A DNA stretch of 64,000 nt, from the NCBI GenBank assembly GCA_030737875.1, contig CM060910.1, forward strand, positions 252,682,427 to 252,746,426, given 5' to 3'. Below are positions 11,297 through 22,574 of this stretch, in pieces; position 1 is the first letter of the stretch; every line of letters begins with the position of its first letter. Made by a program: the position numbers and the translations under genes. The notes under the pieces were generated by a model. The model made no database searches. It was not told the DNA's origin and was given only the letters and a program-made list of their open reading frames with translations. The DNA is from Allium sativum. Taxonomy: Eukaryota > Streptophyta > Magnoliopsida > Asparagales > Amaryllidaceae.

Positions 11297-12115
11297 AAGC
11301 TATTATTCTAGAAATGTAAAATGCTAACTATCTGCAAACTATTAGCTTGCATGGAATATATATGTTGAACAAGCATAAAATAATTATAGAAGCATGATAT
11401 ACACGAATTGCATTCATGGACGTATTAACTCTGAAAAAAGCTTTAAAGCGGAAACGAAGTTAAATAAAATGAAGTAATATGCGGAATAGTTTCATGAATA
11501 ATTGTTAAATTCACCCCCAAAAACTTTTTCCATGAATAATGAAGTAAATATGTCTACGGAGACAAAACCAAGAGAGAATGCACATCTCACATATGTACTC
11601 TTGCCCAGGCATATATAACAGCTGCAAGCATATGAAATTTACAGGAACACAGCCTCGCATGCGTGCTCTTACCCATAACTAAAACACAGACACGAAACAA
11701 ACCCATATTTGGAAATGCTTGAGATATGTAAATTTTGTTGTAAACTTGCACTTAACCCTAATTCTTTGTGTATGTTTTTAATCAGTTTGTATGATATCCG
11801 ATTATTATTATTGCTGCATGTTCGTATATCTCAGCTGCTTAGTTATTTGGAAACCCGGTATCCAAGTCCAAATTTTACTACTTGTTGGTCTATCCACCTG
11901 GTATTAAATTGATTTCAACATTCATAAGTCTTCAACATATCTTTTTTACATTATGCGTTTGTGATTTCCTAAAAGCCAATTCATAATGATAAATACTAGC
12001 ATAAAAAATAATTAAATGCCTTTTCTTTTTCTTCTCTTGTGATCTTATTTGTAAGCCTTCATGGGCATACACCAAACATAACAAGTAAGAAGACATGTTG
12101 AGCTCCTTTCTAACC
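11297..12115. other. AT-rich flank left of element A, no gene seen
   Basis: No coding or RNA gene is visible. It ends in TAACC (12111-12115), one copy of the target-site duplication of element A; the other copy is 39288-39292. Before A inserted, this stretch ran directly into 39293, so it may contain the missing 5' part of relic G. Confidence 0.45.
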
Positions 12116-12508
12116 TGAAACGACCCGAATTTCCGTACTCTTTGAGTAGACTGATAACACCACATGTCCAACCCAAATTGTACAAAAATACGAATCATTA
12201 TAAGAAAGAAATTAGAGGATGAGGAATAGAAAGAAAGAAATATTAGAATAGAAGAAAACGAAGAACACAAAACTCACAGCGGAACGAATAAAATATATTA
12301 GATAACATACTTTTGAAATATAAAACAGTAACTGTATATATATACATACCATCATCAGAGCACAATAGTTATCTCTGGAACAGTTATAAACACCTGTTTC
12401 CAGATACAACAAAATACACAGTGGAAAGTATGATAGTCTATAGCTAACAGGTGAAGCCTCCTGCTTCAATCTCCTCCAGGTGAATCTGTAAAATCCCGAC
12501 TACTTGAC

Positions 12509-13568
12509 TGCCCGTACAAATTTGGGCACCCAAGAGTTTAGGGAAAACAAACAAAATAAACTCTGGGTCAGTCATGGGACTGGTGTGAGTAAACTCCAAC
12601 CATTTGTTTAAATTTCAAAATCTTTTCGAAAAAAATGATAATCGTAAGACCGATCCACACATAAACACGGATGGTTTTTACCTTACGATAACCAAAAATA
12701 TTTTGATATCAAATCCAGTGATATTATAATAATGTCTACAACAAATAAATAGAATCTAGCGGAACGCTTGCATCTCACGCTCCATATATAATATTAAATA
12801 AAAAACCGCAAGGCGCTTATTGGAGCTTGGATTTCCAACCTGACAAGGTATGGGACTACCTACCGATAGTGTATCTCTAGAGACGAATACACTGGGTTCA
12901 ACAAGAACATCTTGCAACCCGGCCCACACATGACCGACCACTCATTTCGCTTGAGTGTATCGAATGTATACCACCGACGGTTGGGATCAGCAACCGCCTC
13001 CCGAAAAGGGACAGCATCGATAGATTTAAGAAGCAAAAGGAATTTCTCTAGATAGGTGGTTATACATCCTAATGGGTGCGACCCACATAGCCATGCTGCC
13101 CGCCCGATTTTTGTCCAATTCCGGGTTGATGAGGCTTGAGGTTTGAATTATCTTCCAGAACATCTGGCCATCATTCACTTTGAATGCCACATCGTCAGAT
13201 CCATCGGAAATCACTAATTGATTCCCACAAAAATACTCAGATTTGTTAGGCTAAAGAAGTTTCCCTTCTATGCCATCAACTTCGTACGTTTGAAGGAATC
13301 AACGTACGTAATCCCTTTGGAAATACTCTGTCAGACACTCGTCCATACAAGTTGTCCTGGGTCTGGACAAACCGAAGGCACTATCCCGTAAACAGGATAG
13401 CCCTTGCATAACTCCGTCTTCAATTTTCTTCAGCATAAGTTGTTTCATAACGCTTACGCCAATACGGAGTGGTTTTCAGATATCAAATCTGATCCCGGTC
13501 TCTCCATATTGACAACGGAGGTATATATAAAAAATAAAACTTTGATAGTCGGTGATTTAACTATCAAA
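12509..13568 (-). other. Hairpin-rich conserved domain, left LTR of A
   Basis: This is the minus-strand counterpart of the domain at 25995-27046. Stems seen include TTTGATAGT / ACTATCAAA (13541-13568), CAGTC / GACTG (12569-12582) and TGCCC / GGGCA (12509-12528). The region matching B's 139-codon frame is broken here by a one-base difference near 13030, giving only 62 codons. Confidence 0.65.
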
Positions 13569-14084
13569 GAAACATCCATACAATCAACGGTCCTATTTCC
13601 AAATGGAAATTCTATCAATCAAGCATCAACCAACACTGGGCCCTTTTTATATTAGTTCTTTATTACATTATCATTTCAAAATCTCATTTCCCATCTTTCG
13701 CGTTCTTTCAAAGCTCTATTTTCTCTCTCGATTATTGGAAAACATTTCCAATATTATAATTCCTTTTTTGAGAAAATATCTCTTATTCCACTTAGAAACC
13801 ATTTCTAAATCCTTTGAATTAAACTGATGTTATAAACATCATTATTATAATATAAATCATTCGTTAACTAACGACATCACTAACCAACCCTTGCTATCGA
13901 GCCTTAACCATTTCTCCGTTAATAATGTAGTCAGTCAAGTTGGGGTATAATTACCTCTCAGACCTTAACTGAACAACATGCTCAACTTTGAAACAGTCAA
14001 AGTTCACCACTTCAAACAAACCATCGCTTGTGCGACTTTTGGATTTAATCTAAGAACACACTTCCTTTACAGCAAAATATTGAT

Positions 14085-14310
14085 TACAACAGTAGCGTTA
14101 CAATCGCTGTTTCCAATACTTGATTTGTAAAACATTGCTTTTAACAACCGCATTACAATCGCTGTGTAGTTTTATAGAACATTTAATATAGCGTTAAGAT
14201 CGCTACCAAACAGTTATTATAGCGGCAGCATTAAAATTTGCTATTTAGATTTACCAAAATATTTATTATAACAACAGCGTTTAAAATCGCTATCTAAAAT
14301 ATTTGGTTTA
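14085..14310 (-). repeat. Degenerate AGCG...CGCT palindromic repeats
   Basis: About five imperfect units of the form AGCGTTA-N-ATCGCT are spaced roughly 45-75 bp apart (near 14092, 14149, 14192, 14220 and 14277). Similar units occur in B at 25380-25500. The function is unknown. Confidence 0.55.
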
Positions 14311-15267
14311 CAAAATGCAACTTGTATTTATTTATTTCAATAAATAAATAAATTATTTAAATTTGATTCAAACAGAAAGTAGAATAACTACTTCCCTAAA
14401 TTCGATAAAATCGAATTCCAATGAATACTCACTCTCGAATAATCTATATTCGACTTATATTCCAAACTTCGGAATTTATATCCATTTCAAGTTCATTCAA
14501 ATTGTAAATTCACTTTTGAATTCATGCTTTCCAAATCCTTACCTAATCCCCTTATAACCCTTCCACTTTACAAAACATATTTCACTTTATATTTTCCCCT
14601 TTTTGAGTAAAACTCGTCGTTTCCCTTTCAAACGTTCATCCATTTCCCCTTTTTCAATCAAAATTCAAATTTGAAATCATATTTCAAATCTAAATTACCT
14701 TTATACATATTTCATTTGCAAAATACTTGGTTTAAGCCATTATTCACTTTAATCGTGAATATATTCCCTTTATATACCATCTGACTCATACTTATAAAAA
14801 TATCTTAAACCAAATTTTTGTTTATAACTTCTATTCGGAATTTACTTATATAAGTCTTGTTTCCTTTACCTTTCAATCATTTTAAATTTCCTTAATAATT
14901 GTTGAGTTTAATCTCAATTCAAATATTGGTTTCGAAAACCCTTTACCACTTTTTCATATAAATTCAAATTTGAGTTTATATTTCAATATATCTAATGATA
15001 AATAATCCACTTAATTTATATTCCTGTTTAAACCAATTCTTGTTTTCTCCACTAACATGTTTTTAATTTCAACTCTATTACATTTCTATTTTTGAAATAA
15101 ATTTCCCTTTTTAAAACTCAAATTTTATTTTCTATATTCAAAAATAATTTCCGGTATCTAAAATACCAAGTTTCTAGGGCCAGGGTAAACCAACATACAA
15201 AGTCAATTACTGACTATATAAATCACACCACACCTCAAAATCAAGGAAAAACAGTAATATAAATATC

Positions 15268-15289
15268 GAGGAACCCAGTTGGGTCCCTC
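15268..15289 (-). other. Hairpin just after the acceptor-like site in A
   Basis: In element sense GAGGGACCC / GGGTTCCTC forms a 9-bp stem (one G-U) around loop AACT. In B the arms are GAGGGATCC / GGATCCCTC, so the T-A pair there is replaced by C-G here on both sides. The right-LTR copy is 36696-36717. Confidence 0.65.
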
Positions 15290-15301
15290 CAACCTATTTC
15301 C

Positions 15302-15503
15302 CTGCATCCACAGATGTTAATCAGCATCAATAATATTATTTCATATCAATATGAGATATCAGAACTAATCATCGACCAACGATGTAATCATATCAACCAA
15401 TTTTATCACCCATTCAACCAAGCAACCATTTCATAGTATAAAATAAATTTAAATTTCATTTATATAAAAATATAAATGAAGCAGAGTTAGTGAGTTTACT
15501 CAC
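15302..15503 (-). promoter_or_regulatory. Intron-like unit in A (GTGAGT to GATGCAG)
   Basis: In element sense the palindrome GTGAGT-AA-ACTCAC (15503-15490) provides a consensus 5' splice site. A plausible branch region CTGATTAAC and GGATGCAG (to 15302) provide the 3' site. The enclosed length is 202 bases. The same arrangement occurs in B (149), G (216) and, shortened, in E. The second copy in the right LTR is at 36730-36931. Confidence 0.45.
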
Positions 15504-16654
15504 AGTGTTTTGCAGTTGACGGTTTTGCTTTTTGTTTCGCTTAAAATCAAACGTCCAGCGTTTTACGAAATTCCAGTAGCGCAGCTCTCTATAATGTCAG
15601 CTCTATAATGTAGATTTCTCTTCTTTGGTTCCAACGTGATTGGTTTAATCGAATTCGTTATTTAACCGAGCTAGTCATCATAAGCCATTTCCTCGTTTCA
15701 GCTATTACGGATGAATTCCTCCTGTATTTATTCTCGATCCCAAAACTTCTACAACCCCGCTACGGCCATCTCTCCCCGATGCCATCATCACCAGACAATC
15801 CGAACTCAACCCCTTTTCCACTTTTGACTCTATAGAAATAGGAACACCAAAATGCTATATATCCCAAATACTATTACGCGTCATCACTGGTATAGGCTAT
15901 ACTCCATATTACCATGTTGTTGTGCTTTCAGTCACGTTCCAGGTCCACCGCATCCTTAATTACTAATGACATCATTAACCATTTAAATCAATCATTAAAT
16001 TACCTAAATCCATGTCCTCATCTGTTGACTTCCTCATTCACAATTACCGTCCTTCCCAGAGAAGAGTACTGAACCATTTTCCTCCATAATTACCTCATCG
16101 ATAAAATAAATCACCCATTTAGCTCACGTTAATATCGTCTCCCTCCTTCCTAGTTGCAGTAACATATACCATGTTTCTTACCCATAAATCAGTCAAACCA
16201 ATCACCTACTTCTCAGCAAAAACACCCACGCCATGTACTTAAATGCCGCATCCTTCTCTCCCTTTGAATACTTTGTTCAACTACCACTGGTCCCTCCTCC
16301 ACTCTGCATCACCTCGTCGGAGATCGTCGGCCCACCACCAAGACAGTCTCCATCGACTGAGCGCCCGAGTCCTCAGATCCACACCGCCCACGGTTCCACC
16401 TCCTTTGCGAATGAATTTCAGATCTAGCATACGCTACCGAGAGCTCGAGCTTCTCATCCTCCATCGCAAGCCCTCAACGCAACTAGTAGTGAGATCTTAT
16501 CACCAGAAACTCGAAGAAATTTAATTTACGAATTTAGGACTTGTATCCTTTTGTTTTGATTTTGCTTTCTTTTTTTTTCTCTCTGAATTATCCGATGGGT
16601 TTGTTTGTATTCGATGGCCAGAAAGAGAAATAAGGAGAAAAAAAAACAAGAAGG

Positions 16655-16663
16655 GTATTTAAA
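16655..16663 (-). promoter_or_regulatory. TATA-like box of left LTR of A
   Basis: On the minus strand TTTAAATAC lies about 1.2 kb inside the LTR, directly downstream of the motif array at 16690-16850. It corresponds to 22565-22574 in B; the right-LTR copy is 38083-38091. It probably marks the U3/R border. Confidence 0.5.
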
Positions 16664-16689
16664 GATATAAGAGGCGTGACTGTCACGGA

Positions 16690-16850
16690 ATTAATTACCT
16701 TGGGGAGCACGACATCAATTTTTGCTTGGGACGCACGAAGATGTCGGTTTGGAGAGCACGGCGTTGTGATAGCTTGGAAGTCACGGAGTTGAAATCCTTG
16801 GGAGGCACGGATGTTTGTTCACTTGGCAAGCACGCTGTTTTTGAATGGAA
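16690..16850 (-). promoter_or_regulatory. U3 motif array of A (CGTGC...CCAAG)
   Basis: About six units with the plus-strand form CTTGGGAGGCACG occur with variation at roughly 27-bp spacing just upstream of the TATA-like box. The same core, in the opposite orientation, is repeated at 22427-22555 in B. It is probably an enhancer-like array. The right-LTR copy is 38118-38278. Confidence 0.55.
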
Positions 16851-17860
16851 CAGTAGCCGCCATCTTTGACTAGAAATAAACGAATAATCTTATGAATGAA
16901 CAGTCTGTTTACTGATAAAAAAATTAATCTTGGTGTAAAAAGGTATTCTGAATCCAACGGGACAAGTTTCGTCGAATTCCGACATCGTTTGAAAAAATTT
17001 CCTTTATAAAACCAGAAATCAACACGCGTTTAAATTTTTCACGGTCACCAGATAAATCAAATCAACTTGAAACTGCGAACACCGACAATAACTTTTCGAT
17101 ACGAACCCAACGGCACTAGTTTCGTCGCATTCTGAGACTGTTGCCCCGGTAGGCTGTTTTTGGCGCGTACCGCACTGCCCTTCTGAACACCAAATTTGCC
17201 GATCTCTAAAAATAACAAATTATATATCTACCCTGACAAAAATCGATGATACGAACTCACCGGAACTGGTTTCGTGGTCTGATTTGATCGTCTGTTCAAG
17301 TTACACTCTAATATCCCTTTATTCAGTTGAATTAATTTAATTGCACTGAACGAGCGTTTACGGCTACCGTGGTCACATACGACATCGGTTTTCCACGCCA
17401 CTCACCACCGTACAATAATTTAATGATACAGTCCCAATGAAAATGATTTCGTCGAAATCTGAGTCTGTTTGCAAAACGGCTATTTTAATGCGTATATTTT
17501 AAATAACGATTTCCACAGCGACTATTTCAAAATTTGATTTGACCATAACTAACAAATTATAACACGAAATTTAGAATTTTCTCTTTCATATGAAAATTAT
17601 AATCAATATGGTTCCAACGTGTCTTGTTTCATAGAAATCCGACTTATAACGAATCATGTATTCTCAGTTGAAGTTTAAATCGTAAATTACGAACTGCCGC
17701 GACTATTTCGAGCTCGTTTTATAATCATATTATAAATTATACGCTTAAATATCGTTTTATTAAATAATTCCATATAAATTTCTATATATAATTCAAATAA
17801 AATATTTAAAACAAAATTAAATATCCAGAATTAACCGGCTGAAAACCCGGGTCGTTACAT

Positions 17861-17895
17861 TTCTTCCCCCTTAAAATAATTTCGTCCTCGAAATT
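17861..17895 (-). other. PPT and upstream palindrome of A
   Basis: In element sense AATTTCGAGGACGAAATT (17895-17878) is followed by TTTTAAGGGGGAAGAA, the plus-strand primer tract, and then the LTR start. The same pair occurs in B and D. Confidence 0.85.
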
Positions 17896-19714
17896 GCTAG
17901 GGTAGGAAAAGATGCTACGTACCCTGTTAACTAGGTCCAATAATCTTTTTGTTTTTTTTCACCTCTTAACTCCAGTTTAACTGGACCAATTTATTTCAAT
18001 TAAAATATTCATTTATTCTTACTAACGAAAAAAAATTCTGAAAATTTTCTAACACTTTAAATTCTGAAAAATTTCGGCAGCATCTCCTTTGCACGGCTCA
18101 ATCGGTACAACCACAACTCGCCTTTCTAGGCCTTCTCCAAACCAAAAGAAAATCAAAAAGCCAAGTGGCTTTCCCCCATAGGCTCATAAAATCATCAACC
18201 CAAACAATATTGTAAACATGTACCTTTTTGTCGGGCATAATTCTATCACTTGCATTTGCTTCTATTCAAAATCTGCTCAGCATACATATATCATTTCCAC
18301 TTGGTTTAAAATCAATCCAACTTCCAGTTTGTAACACTCTAATCAAATTCTGATCAGCTCACTGCCATTCACTAATCCAAACTGAGTTCTGTTTTCAAAA
18401 ATCAACCCCCTTATCCTGCTTGAGTTCAACCCCATCACAGTTTAATTCCAGACAACATCATCCAATATATATATTCAACTGGCTTATTCATACGTCGAAT
18501 TCATATTAATAATTCGAATCTCAACATTCCTCTTTATTTAATTTCATTCGAGATTATCTCCATCCAATCTAATTTCCATTTAACTTAAATAAATTCCAAT
18601 CCAATACAATTTTGTATATAATCCAAATTTCTTGCATATTGGGTTTAGCTAGTTTATTTCCTTTCAAGGGTTCCCACAATTTTGTATGCTTCAATATATG
18701 TCCAATGATAACCCGGTTCATATCATTTCCTTATAAACCATTTATCGGGCCAAGTTTTCCATTCAATTTCAAAAAGATTCCATTTCAATGGATTTCGAAC
18801 AAATTTTGTTTTCTTTAGGGTTGTCCCGCTCCATTTAACTAAACTTTAGTTAAATTTAATCCATTCGATTTTACTTCCACCTTTTTAATCAATTTAACTT
18901 ATATTAAATTCTGAATTCGAATCCCTAAGGTTTCTTTCAAATTAGTTTGAAATCATATAACTATACACATATGTTTAAATCTTTTTGCAAACTCAAATAC
19001 TTGGATTTTATAGAAATAACTTGTTCTTTTCAAACCAATTTCCAATCAAAGAATTTTCATGGTAGCAATCCACCACTCAGAAACTCGAAAATGAATACCG
19101 ATAATGTCGCGACCCATTATCCGAATTATTTTCTCGCCACTAAAGTGATTTCAGTGCTTAATCATTTTCAAAATCTATTTAAAACAATTTCTATCGAAAA
19201 GTCCTTCAAAGTAATGTTATATTGCTTTTAAAAAAAATACTTCAGAAGATACTTCTAATCACCCGGAATTTGAATTCCCATTCTGGTTTGATCTAAATCT
19301 TGGCTTATCTCTTTTGTATACATTATCCGTATACAAATTTCATAACCATTTCAATATTCTATAGTTTCACTTGATTGTAATAACAATCACCCCGTCTATA
19401 TAAGATTTCAGAAATTATTCCATTTATATCAAAAATAGTTTTTGGGCAAAATTACTTCATTTACCCAATTTAAAACAATACTGTATCGAATTGCTTTGTT
19501 CGAGAGTTTAGAAACACCTATCGATACAGTTGTACATTCTGTATCGACTAGAATTCATAAACCACTCAACAAACCAGCCAACACAATATAAACAATTTGA
19601 TATCAAATCTACAAATACGCGCTCATATATATACACTCACACTCAATCCAGGGTGTTACTAACCCCATCTCTATTGAGTCACGCCACAGGGCCAAGGTTA
19701 CTACTCAACCTTCA

Positions 19715-19726
19715 GCTCTGATACCA
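19715..19726 (-). other. PBS of element A
   Basis: TGGTATCAGAGC on the minus strand, two bases inside the LTR, is complementary to the 3' end of plant initiator tRNA-Met. Confidence 0.9.
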
Positions 19727-19728
19727 AA

Positions 19729-21245
19729 TGAAACGACCCGAATTTCCGTACTCTTTGAGTAGACTGATAACACCACATGTCCAACCCAAATTGTACAAAA
19801 ATACGAATCATTATAAGAAAGAAATTAGAGGATGAGGAATAGAAAGAAAGAAATATTAGAATAGAAGAAAACGAAGAACACAAAACTCACAGCGGAACGA
19901 ATAAAATATATTAGATAACATACTTTTGAAATATAAAACAGTAACTGTATATATATACATACCATCATCAGAGCACAATAGTTATCTCTGGAACAGTTAT
20001 AAACACCTGTTTCCAGATACAACAAAATACACAGTGGAAAGTATGATAGTCTATAGCTAACAGGTGAAGCCTCCTGCTTCAATCTCCTCCAGGTGAATCT
20101 GTAAAATCCCGACTACTTGACTGCCCGTACAAATTTGGGCACCCAAGAGTTTAGGGAAAACAAACAAAATAAACTCTGGGTCAGTCATGGGACTGGTGTG
20201 AGTAAACTCCAACCATTTGTTTAAATTTCAAAATCTTTTCGAAAAAAATGATAATCGTAAGACCGATCCACACATAAACACGGATGGTTTTTACCTTACG
20301 ATAACCAAAAATATTTTGATATCAAATCCAGTGATATTATAATAATGTCTACAACAAATAAATAGAATCTAGCGGAACGCTTGCATCTCACGCTCCATAT
20401 ATAATATTAAATAAAAAACCGCAAGGCGCTTATTGGAGCTTGGATTTCCAACCTGACAAGGTATGGGACTACCTACCGATAGTGTATCTCTAGAGACGAA
20501 TACACTGGGTTCAACAAGAACATCTTGCAACCCGGCCCACACATGACCGACCACTCATTTCGCTTGAGTGTATCGAATGTATACCACCGACGGTTGGGAT
20601 CAGCAACCGCCTCCCGAAAAGGGACAGCATCGATAGATTTAAGAAGCAAAAGGAATTTCTCTAGATAGGTGGTTATACATCCTAATGGGTGCGACCCACA
20701 TAGCCATGCTGCCCGCCCGATTTTTGTCCAATTCCGGGTTGATGAGGCTTGAGGTTTGAATTATCTTCCAGAACATCTGGCCATCATTCACTTTGAATGC
20801 CACATCGTCAGATCCATCGGAAATCACTAATTGATTCCCACAAAAATACTCAGATTTGTTAGGCTAAAGAAGTTTCCCTTCTATGCCATCAACTTCGTAC
20901 GTTTGAAGGAATCAACGTACGTAATCCCTTTGGAAATACTCTGTCAGACACTCGTCCATACAAGTTGTCCTGGGTCTGGACAAACCGAAGGCACTATCCC
21001 GTAAACAGGATAGCCCTTGCATAACTCCGTCTTCAATTTTCTTCAGCATAAGTTGTTTCATAACGCTTACGCCAATACGGAGTGGTTTTCAGATATCAAA
21101 TCTGATCCCGGTCTCTCCATATTGACAACGGAGGTATATATAAAAAATAAAACTTTGATAGTCGGTGATTTAACTATCAAAGAAACATCCATACAATCAA
21201 CGGTCCTATTTCCAAATGGAAATTCTATCAATCAAGCATCAACCA
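19729..21245 (-). repeat. Right LTR of A, first part
   Basis: It matches 12116-13632 of the left LTR essentially base for base and carries the structured domain at 20122-21181. It is interrupted after AACCA (21241-21245), the target duplicated by B. Confidence 0.9.
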
Positions 21246-21470
21246 TGTAACGACCCGGATTTTCAGCCGTTGAACTCTGAATATTTAAATTGGTCTAAAT
21301 ATTTTATTTTGAATTATATATAAGAATTTATAATGAATTTGTTTATAAAACGAAGTTTGAACGTTAATTTACAATATAATTATAAAACGAGCTCGAAATC
21401 GCGCGGTAGTTCGTAATATAGAGTTTTGAACTTCAACTGAGAATACAGAATTCGTCATAAATCGAATTTT

Positions 21471-22160
21471 CTGTGAAACAAGATACGTTGGAGTCATATT
21501 GATTATAATTTTCATATGAAAGAGAAAAATCTAGATTTCGTATTATAATTTGTTAGTTATGGCCAAATCAAAATTTGAAATAGTCGCTATGGAAATCGCT
21601 ATTTAAATTATACGTGTTAAAATAGCCATTTTGCAAACGGACTCAGATTTCGACGAAATCAGTTTCATTGGGACCGTATCGTTAAATTATTGTACGGTGT
21701 TGAATTGCGTGGCAAACCGATGTCGTATGTGACCACGGTAGCCGTAAACGCTCGTTCAGTGCAATTAAATTAATTCAACTGAATAAAGGGATATTAGAGT
21801 GTAACTTGAACAGACGATCAAATCAGGCCACGAAACCAGTTCCGGTGAGTTCGTAGCGTCGGATATAGTCAGGATAGGTATATAGTTTGTTATTTTTAGA
21901 GATCGGCAAATTTGGTGTTCAGAAGGGCAGTGCGGTACGCGCCAAAAATAGCCTACCGGGGCAACAGTCTCAGAATGCGACGAAACTAGTGCCGTTGGGT
22001 TCGTATCGAAAAGTTATTGTCGGTGTTCGCAGTTTCAAGTTGATTTGATTTATCTGATGATCATGAAAAATTTAAACGCGTGTTGATTTCTGGTTTTATA
22101 AAGGAAATTTTTTCATACGATGTCGGAATTCGACGAAACTTGTCCCATTGGGTTCAGAAT
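21471..22160 (+). repeat. Degenerate 150-180 bp U3 repeats with a common core
   Basis: A core of the type CGAAACTAGTGCCGTTGGGT recurs at about 21471, 21651, 21829, 21979 and 22131, spaced 150-180 bases apart. The core is much better kept than the spacers. The 3' LTR copy is 29093-29782, and matching cores occur in the U3 of A, J and K. Confidence 0.6.
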
Positions 22161-22426
22161 ACCTTTTTATACCAAGATTAGCTTTTTAATCAGTAAACAG
22201 AATATTCATTCATATGATTATTCGTTCATTTTCCGTCAAAGATGTTACCTTTGTCAACAAAACCGCGTTCCAATTCATGTTAGTTTCATATATTCGTATA
22301 TTCGTTCATATGATTACCTTTGTCGAGTTATCTCAAAGACTTTACTTTTCAAATATCTCCTTATTTAACTTTCATGTATTCATTCATATGATTAACCGTT
22401 CCCATTCAAACAGTGGCTTCTTCAAG

Positions 22427-22555
22427 TGCTTGCCAAGTAATAAAAGTCCGTGCTTCCCAAGAAATAAAAGTCCGTGCTACCCAAGTAATTAAAACCGTGT
22501 TCGCCAAGGTAGTACACTCCGTGTGTCCCAAACCATTACATTTCGTGACTGCCAC
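22427..22555 (+). promoter_or_regulatory. U3 motif array of B next to the TATA-like box
   Basis: About five 23-24 bp units have the consensus CCGTGCTTCCCAAG with AT-rich spacers. They end roughly 10-15 bases before the TATA-like box. The same core occurs in the same relative place in A. The position suggests a transcription-factor array. The 3' LTR copy is 30049-30177. Confidence 0.6.
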
Positions 22556-22564
22556 GTTTTCTCC

Positions 22565-22574
22565 TTTTAAATAC
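22565..22574 (+). promoter_or_regulatory. TATA-like box of B 5' LTR
   Basis: TTTTAAATAC lies 1.32 kb into the LTR after the motif array, and transcription would start near 22600. That leaves about 4.8 kb for R plus U5, which is exceptional. The 3' LTR copy is 30187-30196. Confidence 0.5.

Larger units (their letters stand above)
12116..17859 (-). repeat. Left LTR of element A (3' LTR in element sense)
   Basis: It begins TGAAACGACCC and ends GGGTCGTTACA, so the LTR is bounded by a roughly 10-base inverted repeat. In element sense the order is U3 (17859 to about 16665), TATA-like box, leader, intron-like unit (15503-15302), AGCG/CGCT repeats (about 14310-14085) and structured domain (13568-12509). 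Confidence 0.9.
17860..19728 (-). other. Internal region of A, noncoding
   Basis: There are 1869 bases between the LTRs. It aligns by eye with the 1434-base centre of B (for example 18110-18260 against 28440-28640). No gag, protease, reverse transcriptase or integrase motif is seen. The B frame at 28462-28710 is disrupted here by an extra base near 18170. Confidence 0.8.

Noticed and set aside
22055..22080. CTGATGA...GAAA resembling a hammerhead ribozyme core (retrozyme idea)
   Set aside because: There is no helix II between the core halves, no matching cleavage arms, and A has CTGGTGA at the same site, so the core is not conserved.
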